Positions 7,872-15,501 of a stretch of 64,000 nucleotides of DNA are shown here, piece by piece. The position numbers and the translations under genes were made by a program. Source of the stretch: Lentzea tibetensis. GTDB taxonomy: Bacteria > Actinomycetota > Actinomycetes > Mycobacteriales > Pseudonocardiaceae. The DNA is taken from assembly GCF_007845675.1 (NCBI RefSeq), contig NZ_VOBR01000003.1:186001-250000 (forward strand). The letters are read 5' to 3'. The notes beneath the pieces are model-generated. The model was given only the letters and a program-made list of their open reading frames with translations. It made no database searches and was not told where the DNA came from. Numbering within the stretch: position 1 is the first letter of the stretch; the number at the start of each line of letters is the position of its first letter.

Positions 7872-8005
7872 CGGGTGATCGGCCTTTCGTCGCTCGACTT
7901 GCGGGCGGGGGTCGGGATGAGCAGTGCGATCGAGTAGTGCTGTACGCCAAGGGACTTGCGCGGGACGAGACCGAGGCAGATCAGGCGGTGGTCGCCGTCG
8001 GGCAT
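7868..8005 (-). CDS. small peptide 1, candidate precursor peptide
   Basis: 45 residues: MPDGDHRLIC, then the block LGLVPRKSLGV, then QHYSIALLIPTP and a polar tail ARKSSDERPITR. The start overlaps the stop of the PaaK-like enzyme (TGATG) and the stop overlaps the start of peptide 2 (ATGA). Conservation against peptide 2 is concentrated in residues 11-31 while both ends vary, as expected if the middle is recognised or modified. A single Cys10 is replaced by Ser in peptide 2, so it is not a conserved reactive residue. I do not recognise the family. Confidence 0.75.
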   Translation of the reverse strand: MPDGDHRLICLGLVPRKSLGVQHYSIALLIPTPARKSSDERPITR

Positions 8006-9261
8006 CAGGCGACCGGCCTCTCGTCGACCAGCCGGATCGTCTTGCCGGTGCGCGGGTTCGTCTGCAGCGCGTCGACCCACTCGACGACGAGCGGGTTGAT
8101 CACACCGCGCCGCACGTGGTCGGCGAACCGCGGGCTGATCCGGTCGACGCCGTCGGAAATGGCCGGGTACAACGACTCCCGGTCCTCGGCCGTGCACGCG
8201 ACGCGCAGCACGAGCTGGTCCTTGGCGTCCACGCGGCGCAGCACGACCTGGAAACCGGTGACGTGCCGCGACTCCAGCGCCTCGGCGACGACCGAGCGCA
8301 GGTAGTCCAGGTGCAGTGTGACGGGCCCGCAGCGCGCGCCCTCGTCCGCCCGGCCGAGCAGGCGGAAGGTGCCCTCCTCGAAGGAGATCCACTCGGCCAG
8401 GTCGCCGACGGGGTAGCGGATGATCGGCATCAGCGTGCGCGACAGGTCGGTGACGAGCAGGCGGCCGGGACGACCCGGCTCCTCGATCGGCTCGTTCGTG
8501 TCGACGTCGACGATCTCCAGCAGCCGCGACGGCCGGAACGCGCGGAAGACGCGGGGGTCCTCCGAGTCGGCGACCGACGCGCCGAGGATGCCGCCGTCGA
8601 CGCTGCCGTAGCCGATGGAGCGGATGACGGCGTTGGGGAACGCGGTCTCCACGACCGTGCGCTGGTCGCCGTAGAACGCCTCACCGCTGAACAGCACGAG
8701 CCGGATCTCCGGCAGCGAACCGGCGTTGTCGATCACGTACTGCGCCAGCCGCACGAGCGACGTGGGGAACGCGGCGACGACGGTCGCGTGGAAGTCCTGC
8801 AGCGTCTGCAGGGTGAAGTCGAGCGGCGCGCCACCGGCGATCGGCAGCTGCACGGTGTTCACCAGCTCGAGGGTGTTCATCGTGATGATGAACCCGGAGT
8901 ACAGCTCGCCGGCGTAGTACAGGTTCGCGACCCGGTCGCCCTCGCGGACGCCTGCGGCGTGCATGCCGGTCGCGAACACCTCGGCCATCGAGCGCCACTC
9001 GTCGCGCGAGTACCAGGAGACGCGCGGCGCGTTGGTCGTGCCGCCGGTCTTGAAGACGATGCCGTCGGTGTGCGGGCCGGTCATGACCTGGTTGTCCCGC
9101 AACGTGTTCGCGTCCCAGAACTTCGCCTGCTCGATGATCGGCAGGTCGGCGACGGTCCAGTCGGCGGGCAGGCCGTCGTAGAGCTCCTTGTAGAACGGGG
9201 AGTTCGCGCGTGCGTGCTCGACCAGCGAGCGCAGGTCTGCCAGAGGAGATGACGTGGTCAT
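8005..9261 (-). CDS. PaaK/LuxE-like adenylate-forming enzyme
   Basis: 418 residues of the phenylacetate-CoA ligase/LuxE branch of adenylating enzymes. Visible are the P-loop-like FKTGGTTNAPR near residue 70, YYAGELYSGF near 115, FSGEAFYGDQ near 197, IGYGSVDGG near 221 and RYPVGDLAEW near 287. It should activate a carboxylic acid as acyl-AMP and pass it to a thiol or amine; the acyl donor and acceptor are unknown. It is shorter than full PaaK (about 430-440). The start overlaps the stop of the LuxC-LuxE fusion by one base, and its last codons (DERPVA) resemble the tail of peptide 1, as if that junction was part of the duplication that made the peptides. Confidence 0.8.
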   Translation of the reverse strand: MTTSSPLADLRSLVEHARANSPFYKELYDGLPADWTVADLPIIEQAKFWDANTLRDNQVMTGPHTDGIVFKTGGTTNAPRVSWYSRDEWRSMAEVFATGMHAAGVREGDRVANLYYAGELYSGFIITMNTLELVNTVQLPIAGGAPLDFTLQTLQDFHATVVAAFPTSLVRLAQYVIDNAGSLPEIRLVLFSGEAFYGDQRTVVETAFPNAVIRSIGYGSVDGGILGASVADSEDPRVFRAFRPSRLLEIVDVDTNEPIEEPGRPGRLLVTDLSRTLMPIIRYPVGDLAEWISFEEGTFRLLGRADEGARCGPVTLHLDYLRSVVAEALESRHVTGFQVVLRRVDAKDQLVLRVACTAEDRESLYPAISDGVDRISPRFADHVRRGVINPLVVEWVDALQTNPRTGKTIRLVDERPVA

Positions 9262-11744
9262 CAGATAGCCCTTCCTCGCCGGTCGACGACGGAGATCAAC
9301 TTGCCGCTGGTCGCGGTGCGGTGGAACTCGTCCAGCGGCACGGACTCGACCCGCAGCCGGATGAGGCGGTCGTGCTCGACGCCCTCGGAGAGCTCCTTGT
9401 ACTGGGAGAGGAACGCGCGCTCGGCGCGTGCCAGGTCGTGCGTCTTGCCCTGCTCCAGCAGGACGGTCAGCTGCTCGGCCTCGATGTGCTCGCTCAGCAC
9501 GAGCTGCAGCGCGCCCGCGTAGCCGAAGCCGTCCTCGGCGGCCGCGACGAACCGGCGGTAGTTCATGGTCTGCGCGCCGATGCGGAACACGTCACCGACG
9601 CGGCCCAGCAGTTCGAACCGCGGCGTGCGGCGGCCGCACGGGCAGTCGCCGGGCACCCAGCGGCCGAGGTCGCCGATCTCGTAGCGGTCGAGCCGCTGGC
9701 CGCGCCGGGTGTGCGCGGTGAACACGAGACGGCCGGGCTGCGTGCCGCGCACCGGCTGGTCCGCGTCCGGGTCGAGGATCTCCAGCGTGTGCAGGCCGGT
9801 GAACAGGTGGTGCACGCGGGTGGACGAGTGCTCGCACTGGTAGCCCATCGGGCCCGCGTCGACGCTGCCGTACGCGGCGGAGCGGACGACCTCGACCCCG
9901 AACTCCTCGCGCAGCCAGGCGATCTGCTGCTCCGCGAAGTGCTCACCGGCGTAGTAGATCTTGCGCACGCCGCCGTACGACCGCAGCAGGTCGCCCTGCT
10001 CGGTGAACAGGCGCTGCACGAAGCTCGGCGCGGTCAGCAGCGTGTTGACCCGGTTGTCCACGATGGACTGCGCGATGTTGTCCAGCTGGTGCCACTCGCC
10101 GCCCATCGGGAACTGCACGGCGCCCATCCGCTCCAGAGAAGAGAAGAAGCTGATGAAGCTGCCGTACATGTGCCCGCCGAAGAACAGGTTCATCACCCGG
10201 TCCGTGCGCGCGTCCAGGCCGGTCGCGAGCAGGCTCTCCGCGCCGAACCGCATGTGCTCGTCGTAGTCGGCCCAGGTGAACGCGGACAGCTTCGGCGCAC
10301 CGGCGCTGCCGCCGCTGCGGAAGTACACGTCCGCGTGGTCGTCGGCGGACTGCAGGGTCTCGAAGCCGGTCTTCGGCGTGACCGCGACCGGCGGCGGCGC
10401 GAGCTGACGCACCTCGTCCAGGTCGTCGAGGCTCGCGTCGCACGCGAACCGCTCGTCGAGCTTCACCGAGACGCGGTTGCTGTAGCGCTGCAACGCGTAC
10501 ACGCCGTCGTGCGGCTCACCGCTGTAGCCGCCCTGCATCTCGCCGGGCACGGTGATCCGCTGCGCGCCGACGGACACGAACGTCCTGGCGAGCGCCGCGG
10601 TGTCGGGACGCGACGCGGCCAGGCCCACGGTCTGCAGGTAGCGGCGCATCGGCCGCAGCGTCGCGGCGATCTGCTTGCGCGGCAACGGCTTCACCCACAC
10701 CGTGCGGTACAGCGGCGAGGCGCGCAGCGCGGACCTGGTGTCCGCGAGGACCCGCCAGTGGTCACCGGCGTGCACCTGGGTGAGACCGAGGTGCTCCTCG
10801 AGCCTGGTCACGACGACGGTGTTGTTGATCTCCGCCCACTCGGCCTGCGACGGCTCGCGAGCGGGCGCGGCGACCTGGCCGAGCACACCGGCGAAGCGCG
10901 CGGCGAACGCGAAGACGTCCGAGTCGTGCTCGGTGTCCAGGTAGATCACCTGCGGGCTGGAGCACGACTGCTGCTCGTTCTGGCAGATGTCGGTCGCGAT
11001 CGCGCGGAGAGCGTCCACATCGGACCAATTGTCCGCCGTCAGGTACGCGAACGACAGCTTCGGGCCCCAGTCGACGAGCCGGGTGCCGGGGCGCACCAGC
11101 TCGGCGACGCCGGCGATGGCCTCCTCGCCACCCCACACCGCGACCGCGTCCGCCGCGCCGCACATGCGGCTCAGCCACTCGCGACGCGACGACGAGAAGT
11201 GCAGCACGACCAGCCGTGCCGCGATCTGGCCGGACGGGTCCTCGTCGGCCAGCGCGGCGAGCACGTCGGCGGTGAAGCGCGAGTCGTCGCTGCTCACCTT
11301 GATGACGTTGAGGTTCCCGGACAGCAGGCCCTCGATGCCGCTCAGCACGCCTGCCGCGGCCGCGTTGCCGGACGTGACGTGCGCGAGCAGGCCCAGCGGC
11401 ACCCACGCCTCGTAGGTGGGCTGGCGGAAGTCGAACCGCGCCAGGCGGGCCGGGTCGACGCCCCCGAGCTCGCGGGTGACCTTGCGCTCCAGCTCCACTC
11501 GGCTCAGCGCGTAGGCCAGCGTGCCGAGCGTGCCCTCGATCTCGGCGTCGCCGAGGCCCCACGCCTCCAGCCTGCCGCGGTGCTCACCGAGCTTCGGGAT
11601 CAGGCGCTCGGCGGCGGCCATGACCACGAGCGGGCTCAGCCGCGGTCCCGTGATCACCTGCTGGGTGCGGTCCTCCAGCGTGTCGAGCCGGAGGTCGGCC
11701 TCGGTGTCGGAGACCCACTCTCCCTGCCAGTAGTGCTGGTTCAT
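9261..11744 (-). CDS. LuxC-type acyl reductase fused to a LuxE/PaaK-type adenylation domain
   Basis: 827 residues in two parts. Residues 1 to about 400 match LuxC acyl reductase: VTSGNAAAAGVLSG near 123-136 for the cofactor, and QQSCSSPQ with the acyl-thioester Cys261. From about 430 there is a second adenylating module: FRSGGSAGAPK, FFGGHMYGSF, YYAGEHFAEQ, AAYGSVDAGP and RYEIGDLGRW, with a CPCGRRTP segment. In luminous bacteria LuxE activates the fatty acid, loads it on LuxC, and LuxC reduces it to the aldehyde with NADPH. Here both steps sit on one chain. The ATG at 11744 overlaps the stop of the upstream LuxE gene (ATGA). Confidence 0.85.
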   Translation of the reverse strand: MNQHYWQGEWVSDTEADLRLDTLEDRTQQVITGPRLSPLVVMAAAERLIPKLGEHRGRLEAWGLGDAEIEGTLGTLAYALSRVELERKVTRELGGVDPARLARFDFRQPTYEAWVPLGLLAHVTSGNAAAAGVLSGIEGLLSGNLNVIKVSSDDSRFTADVLAALADEDPSGQIAARLVVLHFSSSRREWLSRMCGAADAVAVWGGEEAIAGVAELVRPGTRLVDWGPKLSFAYLTADNWSDVDALRAIATDICQNEQQSCSSPQVIYLDTEHDSDVFAFAARFAGVLGQVAAPAREPSQAEWAEINNTVVVTRLEEHLGLTQVHAGDHWRVLADTRSALRASPLYRTVWVKPLPRKQIAATLRPMRRYLQTVGLAASRPDTAALARTFVSVGAQRITVPGEMQGGYSGEPHDGVYALQRYSNRVSVKLDERFACDASLDDLDEVRQLAPPPVAVTPKTGFETLQSADDHADVYFRSGGSAGAPKLSAFTWADYDEHMRFGAESLLATGLDARTDRVMNLFFGGHMYGSFISFFSSLERMGAVQFPMGGEWHQLDNIAQSIVDNRVNTLLTAPSFVQRLFTEQGDLLRSYGGVRKIYYAGEHFAEQQIAWLREEFGVEVVRSAAYGSVDAGPMGYQCEHSSTRVHHLFTGLHTLEILDPDADQPVRGTQPGRLVFTAHTRRGQRLDRYEIGDLGRWVPGDCPCGRRTPRFELLGRVGDVFRIGAQTMNYRRFVAAAEDGFGYAGALQLVLSEHIEAEQLTVLLEQGKTHDLARAERAFLSQYKELSEGVEHDRLIRLRVESVPLDEFHRTATSGKLISVVDRRGRAI

Positions 11745-12883
11745 GACTTGCCCTTCAAGAGTTCCGCAGCCGCGATCGCACAGGACTTGTTGCGGGAGAC
11801 GCCTGCGCGGCCGAGGATCTCGAACCACGGGGTCTTCGCACCGCAACCGCACTCGTCCGGCGCGTGCAGCGCCGCGAGGTCGCCCATGAGCACGCTCTGC
11901 GCGGGTGCCGAGGTGATGTACGGGGAGACGAACTGGAGGTAGCCGGGCTCGCCGAACCCGAGCACGTCCAGCGTCTTCACGTCGCGGACCAGCGCCCGCG
12001 ACCAGGTCGGGACGTGCAGGTTGTGGTGCGCGCACTCCAGGTACGGGATCGAGTGCTCGACCGAGCCGTAGCCGTCGCGCACCCGCCCGTCCGGGATGCC
12101 CAGCATGTCGGTGATCTTGTCGCGCATCTCGGTCTTGCTGATCTGCTTGTCCGCGTTGGACTTCCAGCCACCGCCGAACAGCACCAGTGACCGCTCGTTC
12201 AGCTTCAGCGGCGGCAGGCCCATGGCGCGCATGCGGTCCAGCGTGAAGCTGAGGAACGCGGGGAAGCCGAAGATCCGCACCGGCAGGCCGGAGTCCGCGA
12301 ACTCCTGGAGCGCGCGGATGCAGCCGAAGGCGTCGAACTCGTGCCCGGTGCCGGTGTGCGCGAGTCCGTAGTGGACGGACTGGACCGGCGCGAAGTCCGT
12401 CATGAACTGACCGGTCATCGAGCTGCCCAGCTTGACGCTCGGCGTCGGCTGGTTGGTGTACAGCAGGTAGTGCACGGGCTCGCGGGCGTCGATCCAGCCG
12501 TAGTGGTCGTAGATCCGCGCGACCATGCGCTGACCGGCCTGGTGCGTCCAGCTGTCCCAGAACATCTGCGACTTCTGCCCGGTCGTGCCGGAGCTCGTGG
12601 CGTGCACCGCGACGTCCGCGCGCGGGATGCTCAGCACCTCGTGCATCTTGAAGAAGTTCGCGTGCACGTAAGGCTGTTCGACAACGTTGTCGATGGGCCG
12701 ACCATCCCAAAGGGACGCGAAGAACGGCGACCTCTCGGCGTGCCAGCGGTTCGACTCGTTCATCGCCTCGATGAACAGCGCTTCGTCGCTGTGGTCGTAC
12801 GGGTCCGCGATGTCGCAGAGCTGTTGCACGGCACCGAGCCGTGCCGAGTCGGGAACCGTCACCGGTCCGAGGTGCTGGTTCAC
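11741..12883 (-). CDS. LuxE-like acyl-protein synthetase
   Basis: 380 residues with the LuxE landmarks ATSSGTTGQKSQM near residue 92, FGGGWKS near 225, DGYGSVEH near 260 and a C-terminal CGCGAKTPWFEILGR. LuxE enzymes adenylate an acyl group and hold it on a Cys for transfer to the reductase. This is one of three adenylation modules in the operon, so the enzymes may handle different acids or successive steps. The GTG start at 12883 overlaps the GNAT stop (GTGA). Longer in-frame starts would run through the whole GNAT gene and are rejected. Confidence 0.85.
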   Translation of the reverse strand: MNQHLGPVTVPDSARLGAVQQLCDIADPYDHSDEALFIEAMNESNRWHAERSPFFASLWDGRPIDNVVEQPYVHANFFKMHEVLSIPRADVAVHATSSGTTGQKSQMFWDSWTHQAGQRMVARIYDHYGWIDAREPVHYLLYTNQPTPSVKLGSSMTGQFMTDFAPVQSVHYGLAHTGTGHEFDAFGCIRALQEFADSGLPVRIFGFPAFLSFTLDRMRAMGLPPLKLNERSLVLFGGGWKSNADKQISKTEMRDKITDMLGIPDGRVRDGYGSVEHSIPYLECAHHNLHVPTWSRALVRDVKTLDVLGFGEPGYLQFVSPYITSAPAQSVLMGDLAALHAPDECGCGAKTPWFEILGRAGVSRNKSCAIAAAELLKGKS

Positions 12884-14007
12884 CGGAACACTCCGCTGGT
12901 GTTGAGGAACTTCTGCGTCCACAGGTCGATGTACTGCTCGGCGAACGGCTGGAACGCTGCGTCGATCGCGAGGCCGCGGAAGTCCAGCGGCTGCATGGTG
13001 CGCGCCATGACGACGTAGTCGTGCCAGCGCTCGCCCTCCTTGCGCATCGCCGGGTACATGGCGACGGGCAGGAAGCCGTGCGCGAGCGCCGCGCTGAGCT
13101 CCTCGAACGCGTAGAGCGGCACGATCGTCTCGATGTAGAACGCGCCGTAGCCGTTCAGCTCGTCGATCAGCTTCTCCATGTGCGGCGCCACGTCCATCGG
13201 CGACGGGGTCGCGCCGATCAGCGTGCAGTAGCCGTCCTTGCGGCTCAGGTGCGCGTACACCTGGTAAGCGCCGGTGGACTCGGCGAGCAGCACGTTCGGC
13301 TTGTGCAGCGGGTAGAACCGGCGCACCGGGTCGATCATCGTGCTGTCGAAGTGCTGCTGCACGAAGTTCGGCGCGTCGATCAGCTCGATGGAGCCGGAGC
13401 TCTCGGCGGCCTGGAACTCGCTCTCCGGCACCAGCTCGGGGAACACCGGCAGGCCGACGGTCTCGTGCACGGTCTTCAGCAGCGGGCCGAGGCTCTGGGG
13501 CGCCTTGTGCACCGGGTGGCGGTTCTCGAGCACGCCGTCGCGGTACTTGGTGAGCAGCACCATGGTCTCGTGCCGCTCGGCCTTGCGCAGGTTCGGGAAG
13601 ATGCCGAGCGCGTGGAACCCGTTGCGCAGGTGGATCTTCTGCGGCACGGCGCTCGTGGTGCGCGCGGTGCCGTACACGGAGTCCGCGTCGCCGGTGGCGA
13701 GCAGCACCTTCGCGAGGTCGCCGACCATCCGGTTCGCGATGCCGCCGCCGCGGTGCCGCGGGTCCACGACGAGCGCCTGCATCTTGCCCATGCGGTCCGA
13801 CGGCTCGACCGTGCCCATGATGGACGCGATGATCTTGCCGTTCTTGCGCTCGACCAGCCACGTCGTCTTCGGGGAGCTGATCTCCCTGGCCATGACCTCG
13901 CCGTCCGTGCCGAGGGGCAGGGCGTACGACGTGCCGTACACCAGCCGGAACAGCCTCAGCAGCTCGTCGACGTCGTCGACGCGGGCAGGTTCGAACTCGG
14001 TTTCCAA
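12880..14007 (-). CDS. GNAT-family acyltransferase, first gene of the peptide operon
   Basis: 375 residues. An N-terminal GNAT domain is visible (MQALVVDPRHRGGGIANRMV near 94-113, with the acetyl-CoA-binding R-x-x-G-x-A loop). The C-terminal 190 residues look like a second, diverged GNAT-type fold (LIDELNGYGAFYIETIVPL, ALAHGFLPVAMYP). Two-domain GNATs can N-acylate large substrates, so acylation of a peptide or of an aldehyde-derived amine is possible but unproven. The start is a TTG at 14007 with a perfect AGGAGG 5 nt upstream; no ATG or GTG in the frame fits as well. Confidence 0.8.
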   Translation of the reverse strand: METEFEPARVDDVDELLRLFRLVYGTSYALPLGTDGEVMAREISSPKTTWLVERKNGKIIASIMGTVEPSDRMGKMQALVVDPRHRGGGIANRMVGDLAKVLLATGDADSVYGTARTTSAVPQKIHLRNGFHALGIFPNLRKAERHETMVLLTKYRDGVLENRHPVHKAPQSLGPLLKTVHETVGLPVFPELVPESEFQAAESSGSIELIDAPNFVQQHFDSTMIDPVRRFYPLHKPNVLLAESTGAYQVYAHLSRKDGYCTLIGATPSPMDVAPHMEKLIDELNGYGAFYIETIVPLYAFEELSAALAHGFLPVAMYPAMRKEGERWHDYVVMARTMQPLDFRGLAIDAAFQPFAEQYIDLWTQKFLNTSGVFR

Positions 14008-14012
14008 GCTTT

Positions 14013-14018
14013 CCTCCT
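14013..14018 (-). promoter_or_regulatory. Strong Shine-Dalgarno deciding a TTG start
   Basis: AGGAGG on the minus strand, 5 nt before TTG at 14007. It is the only strong ribosome binding site in the operon; all later genes start by overlap with the gene before. Confidence 0.75.
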
Positions 14019-14032
14019 GGGGGGCGAAGGCC

Positions 14033-14052
14033 GCGCGTATTCAGGCACGCGC
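14033..14052 (-). promoter_or_regulatory. Small hairpin in the 5' leader of the peptide operon
   Basis: GCGCGT (14033-14038) and ACGCGC (14047-14052) form a 6-bp stem with an 8-nt loop, between the predicted transcription start and the Shine-Dalgarno. There is no T tract. A role in leader stability or control is possible. Confidence 0.35.
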
Positions 14053-14108
14053 TAATAAGCCGGTGCAGGAGCGGCGGCTCGGACCGACTGGGGGACTAAC
14101 GGGGGGTC

Positions 14109-14142
14109 GTATTAAAAACCTTACCGGCGGGTACAACCGCCG
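14109..14142 (-). promoter_or_regulatory. Predicted promoter of the peptide operon with flanking inverted repeat
   Basis: On the minus strand TTGTAC (14131-14136) and TAATAC (14109-14114) are separated by 16 bp, a good sigma-70-type pair in otherwise GC-rich DNA. The -35 box is framed by CGGCGG (14125-14130) and CCGCCG (14137-14142), a 6-6-6 inverted repeat that could be an operator. Transcription would begin near 14102, leaving a leader of about 95 nt. Confidence 0.5.
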
Positions 14143-14208
14143 TTCAGGTGAGGGAACGTCAGGAGCAGCGCAAATACTTCCCGGTGGCGAGGCAGATCAC
14201 AGGAAGCA

Positions 14209-15291
14209 TCAAGAGAAGGTCAATTCGATTTGCTGACGTTGCTGCGAATGGAGGAACGACAGCAGCTCTGACCCCTCACGTCTCACTTGGTCGGCCTCAT
14301 TCTTTGGTAGCCGTCCGAACGTGTGAATGGCCAGCGTCGCTATTCCCGCGTGGTTGGTGACTTTCCACATGCCTTTGGTGAAGCCGTCCACGAGGAGCGC
14401 GTTCGGCTGTTCATTGATCTTGATCAGCGGTACGGGATCGTACGAGTCGGAGACAATTCTGCTGCGGTCCGCGTGCGAGAGCAGCAGGTTGTCGAAGTCG
14501 TACAGGAACCTGGGCGGCGCGGGCGTTTCCTCGTGCGGCCTCGGCGCGTCCGGCAGGTCGAACAGCTCGCGGCCCTGTTCGTCGGTGAACGTGACGAGGC
14601 TCATCCTCGCGAAGACCTCTTTGAGGCGGGTCACTCCGGACCACTGCTGCGCGTCTTTGACGGTCGCCGGACCGAATGCCCTCAGATATCTGGTCACGAG
14701 GGTTTCTGTCGGCTCGGTGACAGGTCCTCCGTGGAGCCAGTTCTCCATGGACGTGTGTTTCGCCAGGCCGCTACCGGTCCACGTCCCTCTCGGCGGTGTT
14801 TGCACGAGTGGGACCCACATGCGGATGGCCTGGGCGAGTGCGGCCGGATCCCGGTGGAACTCTTTTTCTAGTGATTTCCCTAGTTCTGTGAATGTTATGG
14901 GCTGCTCCTCGACGAGTGCCCGTCCGGCTTTGACCAGGGCTTCCTTGTCGAGGTCTTTCAGGTGCCTGCCGAACGCGCCCATCGTGGTGCGCTCGATCGG
15001 CGGGTCGACGAGCGGGCGCAGCCACCTGGCGTCCTCGGCCGTGACCAGGTGGATCGTCGAGCGCATCAGCGCCATGCGCACGACGCGCCGTTCGGTCAGG
15101 TGGGCCGACAGCTCGTGCGGGTCGAAGGCTTCGAGGCGCGACCACATGCCCGTGTACCAGGACTTGACCGTCTGCGACTGCAGGCCCGCCAGGTGCTCCA
15201 CCGCGTCGAGCACCGGCATCGTGCTGCGTTCGAGCAGCAGCTGTCGCGCGAGGGTGGCCCGGTTGAGCGCGCGGCGGGTCAGCGTCGTCAT
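14209..15291 (-). CDS. AlkZ-like DNA glycosylase (winged-helix HTH_42 family)
   Basis: 360 residues of the winged-helix DNA-binding family that includes AlkZ and AlkX/YcaQ. The N-terminus has LARQLLLERSTMPVLDAVEHLAGLQSQT; the QSQ at the end matches the Q-x-Q catalytic signature of AlkZ, whereas YcaQ-type members have Q-x-D. AlkZ removes bulky alkylated bases and crosslinks and gives self-resistance in the azinomycin B producer; related genes are common in actinomycetes, so a link to the neighbouring operon is only suggestive. The 3' half (14209-14900) is visibly less GC-rich than its neighbours. The ATG at 15291 overlaps the end of a degraded small gene. Confidence 0.75.
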   Translation of the reverse strand: MTTLTRRALNRATLARQLLLERSTMPVLDAVEHLAGLQSQTVKSWYTGMWSRLEAFDPHELSAHLTERRVVRMALMRSTIHLVTAEDARWLRPLVDPPIERTTMGAFGRHLKDLDKEALVKAGRALVEEQPITFTELGKSLEKEFHRDPAALAQAIRMWVPLVQTPPRGTWTGSGLAKHTSMENWLHGGPVTEPTETLVTRYLRAFGPATVKDAQQWSGVTRLKEVFARMSLVTFTDEQGRELFDLPDAPRPHEETPAPPRFLYDFDNLLLSHADRSRIVSDSYDPVPLIKINEQPNALLVDGFTKGMWKVTNHAGIATLAIHTFGRLPKNEADQVRREGSELLSFLHSQQRQQIELTFS

Positions 15292-15501
15292 AGCGCCACG
15301 GTAGAGGCCGTTGCGGCCAGTTCCCGTCCTTGTGGCAGCCAGAGCACGCGCAACGCGCCGTCCGGGTTGGCGCGGTGGTAGGGCGCGCCGTTCCACGGCG
15401 TCAGCTCCAGTACGCCGAGCACTTGGGCGTAGCGGGCAAGGGCTTCACGAGGCAGCGCGGCGATCTGATGCAGTGCCTCGGTCGGTTTCGACGCGGTACA
15501 A
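15288..15501 (-). pseudogene. Remnant of a small RelE-like toxin gene
   Basis: The frame read from 15288 encodes EALHQIAALPREALARYAQV, then LTPWNGAPYHRANPDG and LRVLWLPQGR, a pattern I associate with small RelE-like or DUF proteins of actinomycetes. It has no good start: a TTG at 15501, right after the stop of the upstream gene, gives LYRVETDR and then runs into another frame near 15487, so one or two bases seem to have been lost or gained. The C-terminus (GRELAATASTVAL) is also short compared with such proteins and collides with the start of the alkZ-like gene. Confidence 0.45.

Noticed and set aside
7749-8005. LVPR in the peptide core as a thrombin-like or trypsin cleavage site for the nearby protease
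   Set aside because: The protease has a streptogrisin-type CSNPGDSGG pocket, which does not indicate Arg/Lys preference. The match is too short to claim.
7868-8392. A 174-codon frame containing peptide 1 at its end
   Set aside because: The upstream part is Arg/Pro-rich, antisense-like and lies inside the PaaK-like gene; only the last 45 codons resemble peptide 2 and start at the TGATG junction.
9261-14007. Long frames running across several genes on the minus strand, such as one joining the region upstream of 11744 to the LuxC fusion
   Set aside because: They only extend the real genes backwards through other coding frames; the overlaps ATGA and GTGA give consistent starts with the expected N-termini.
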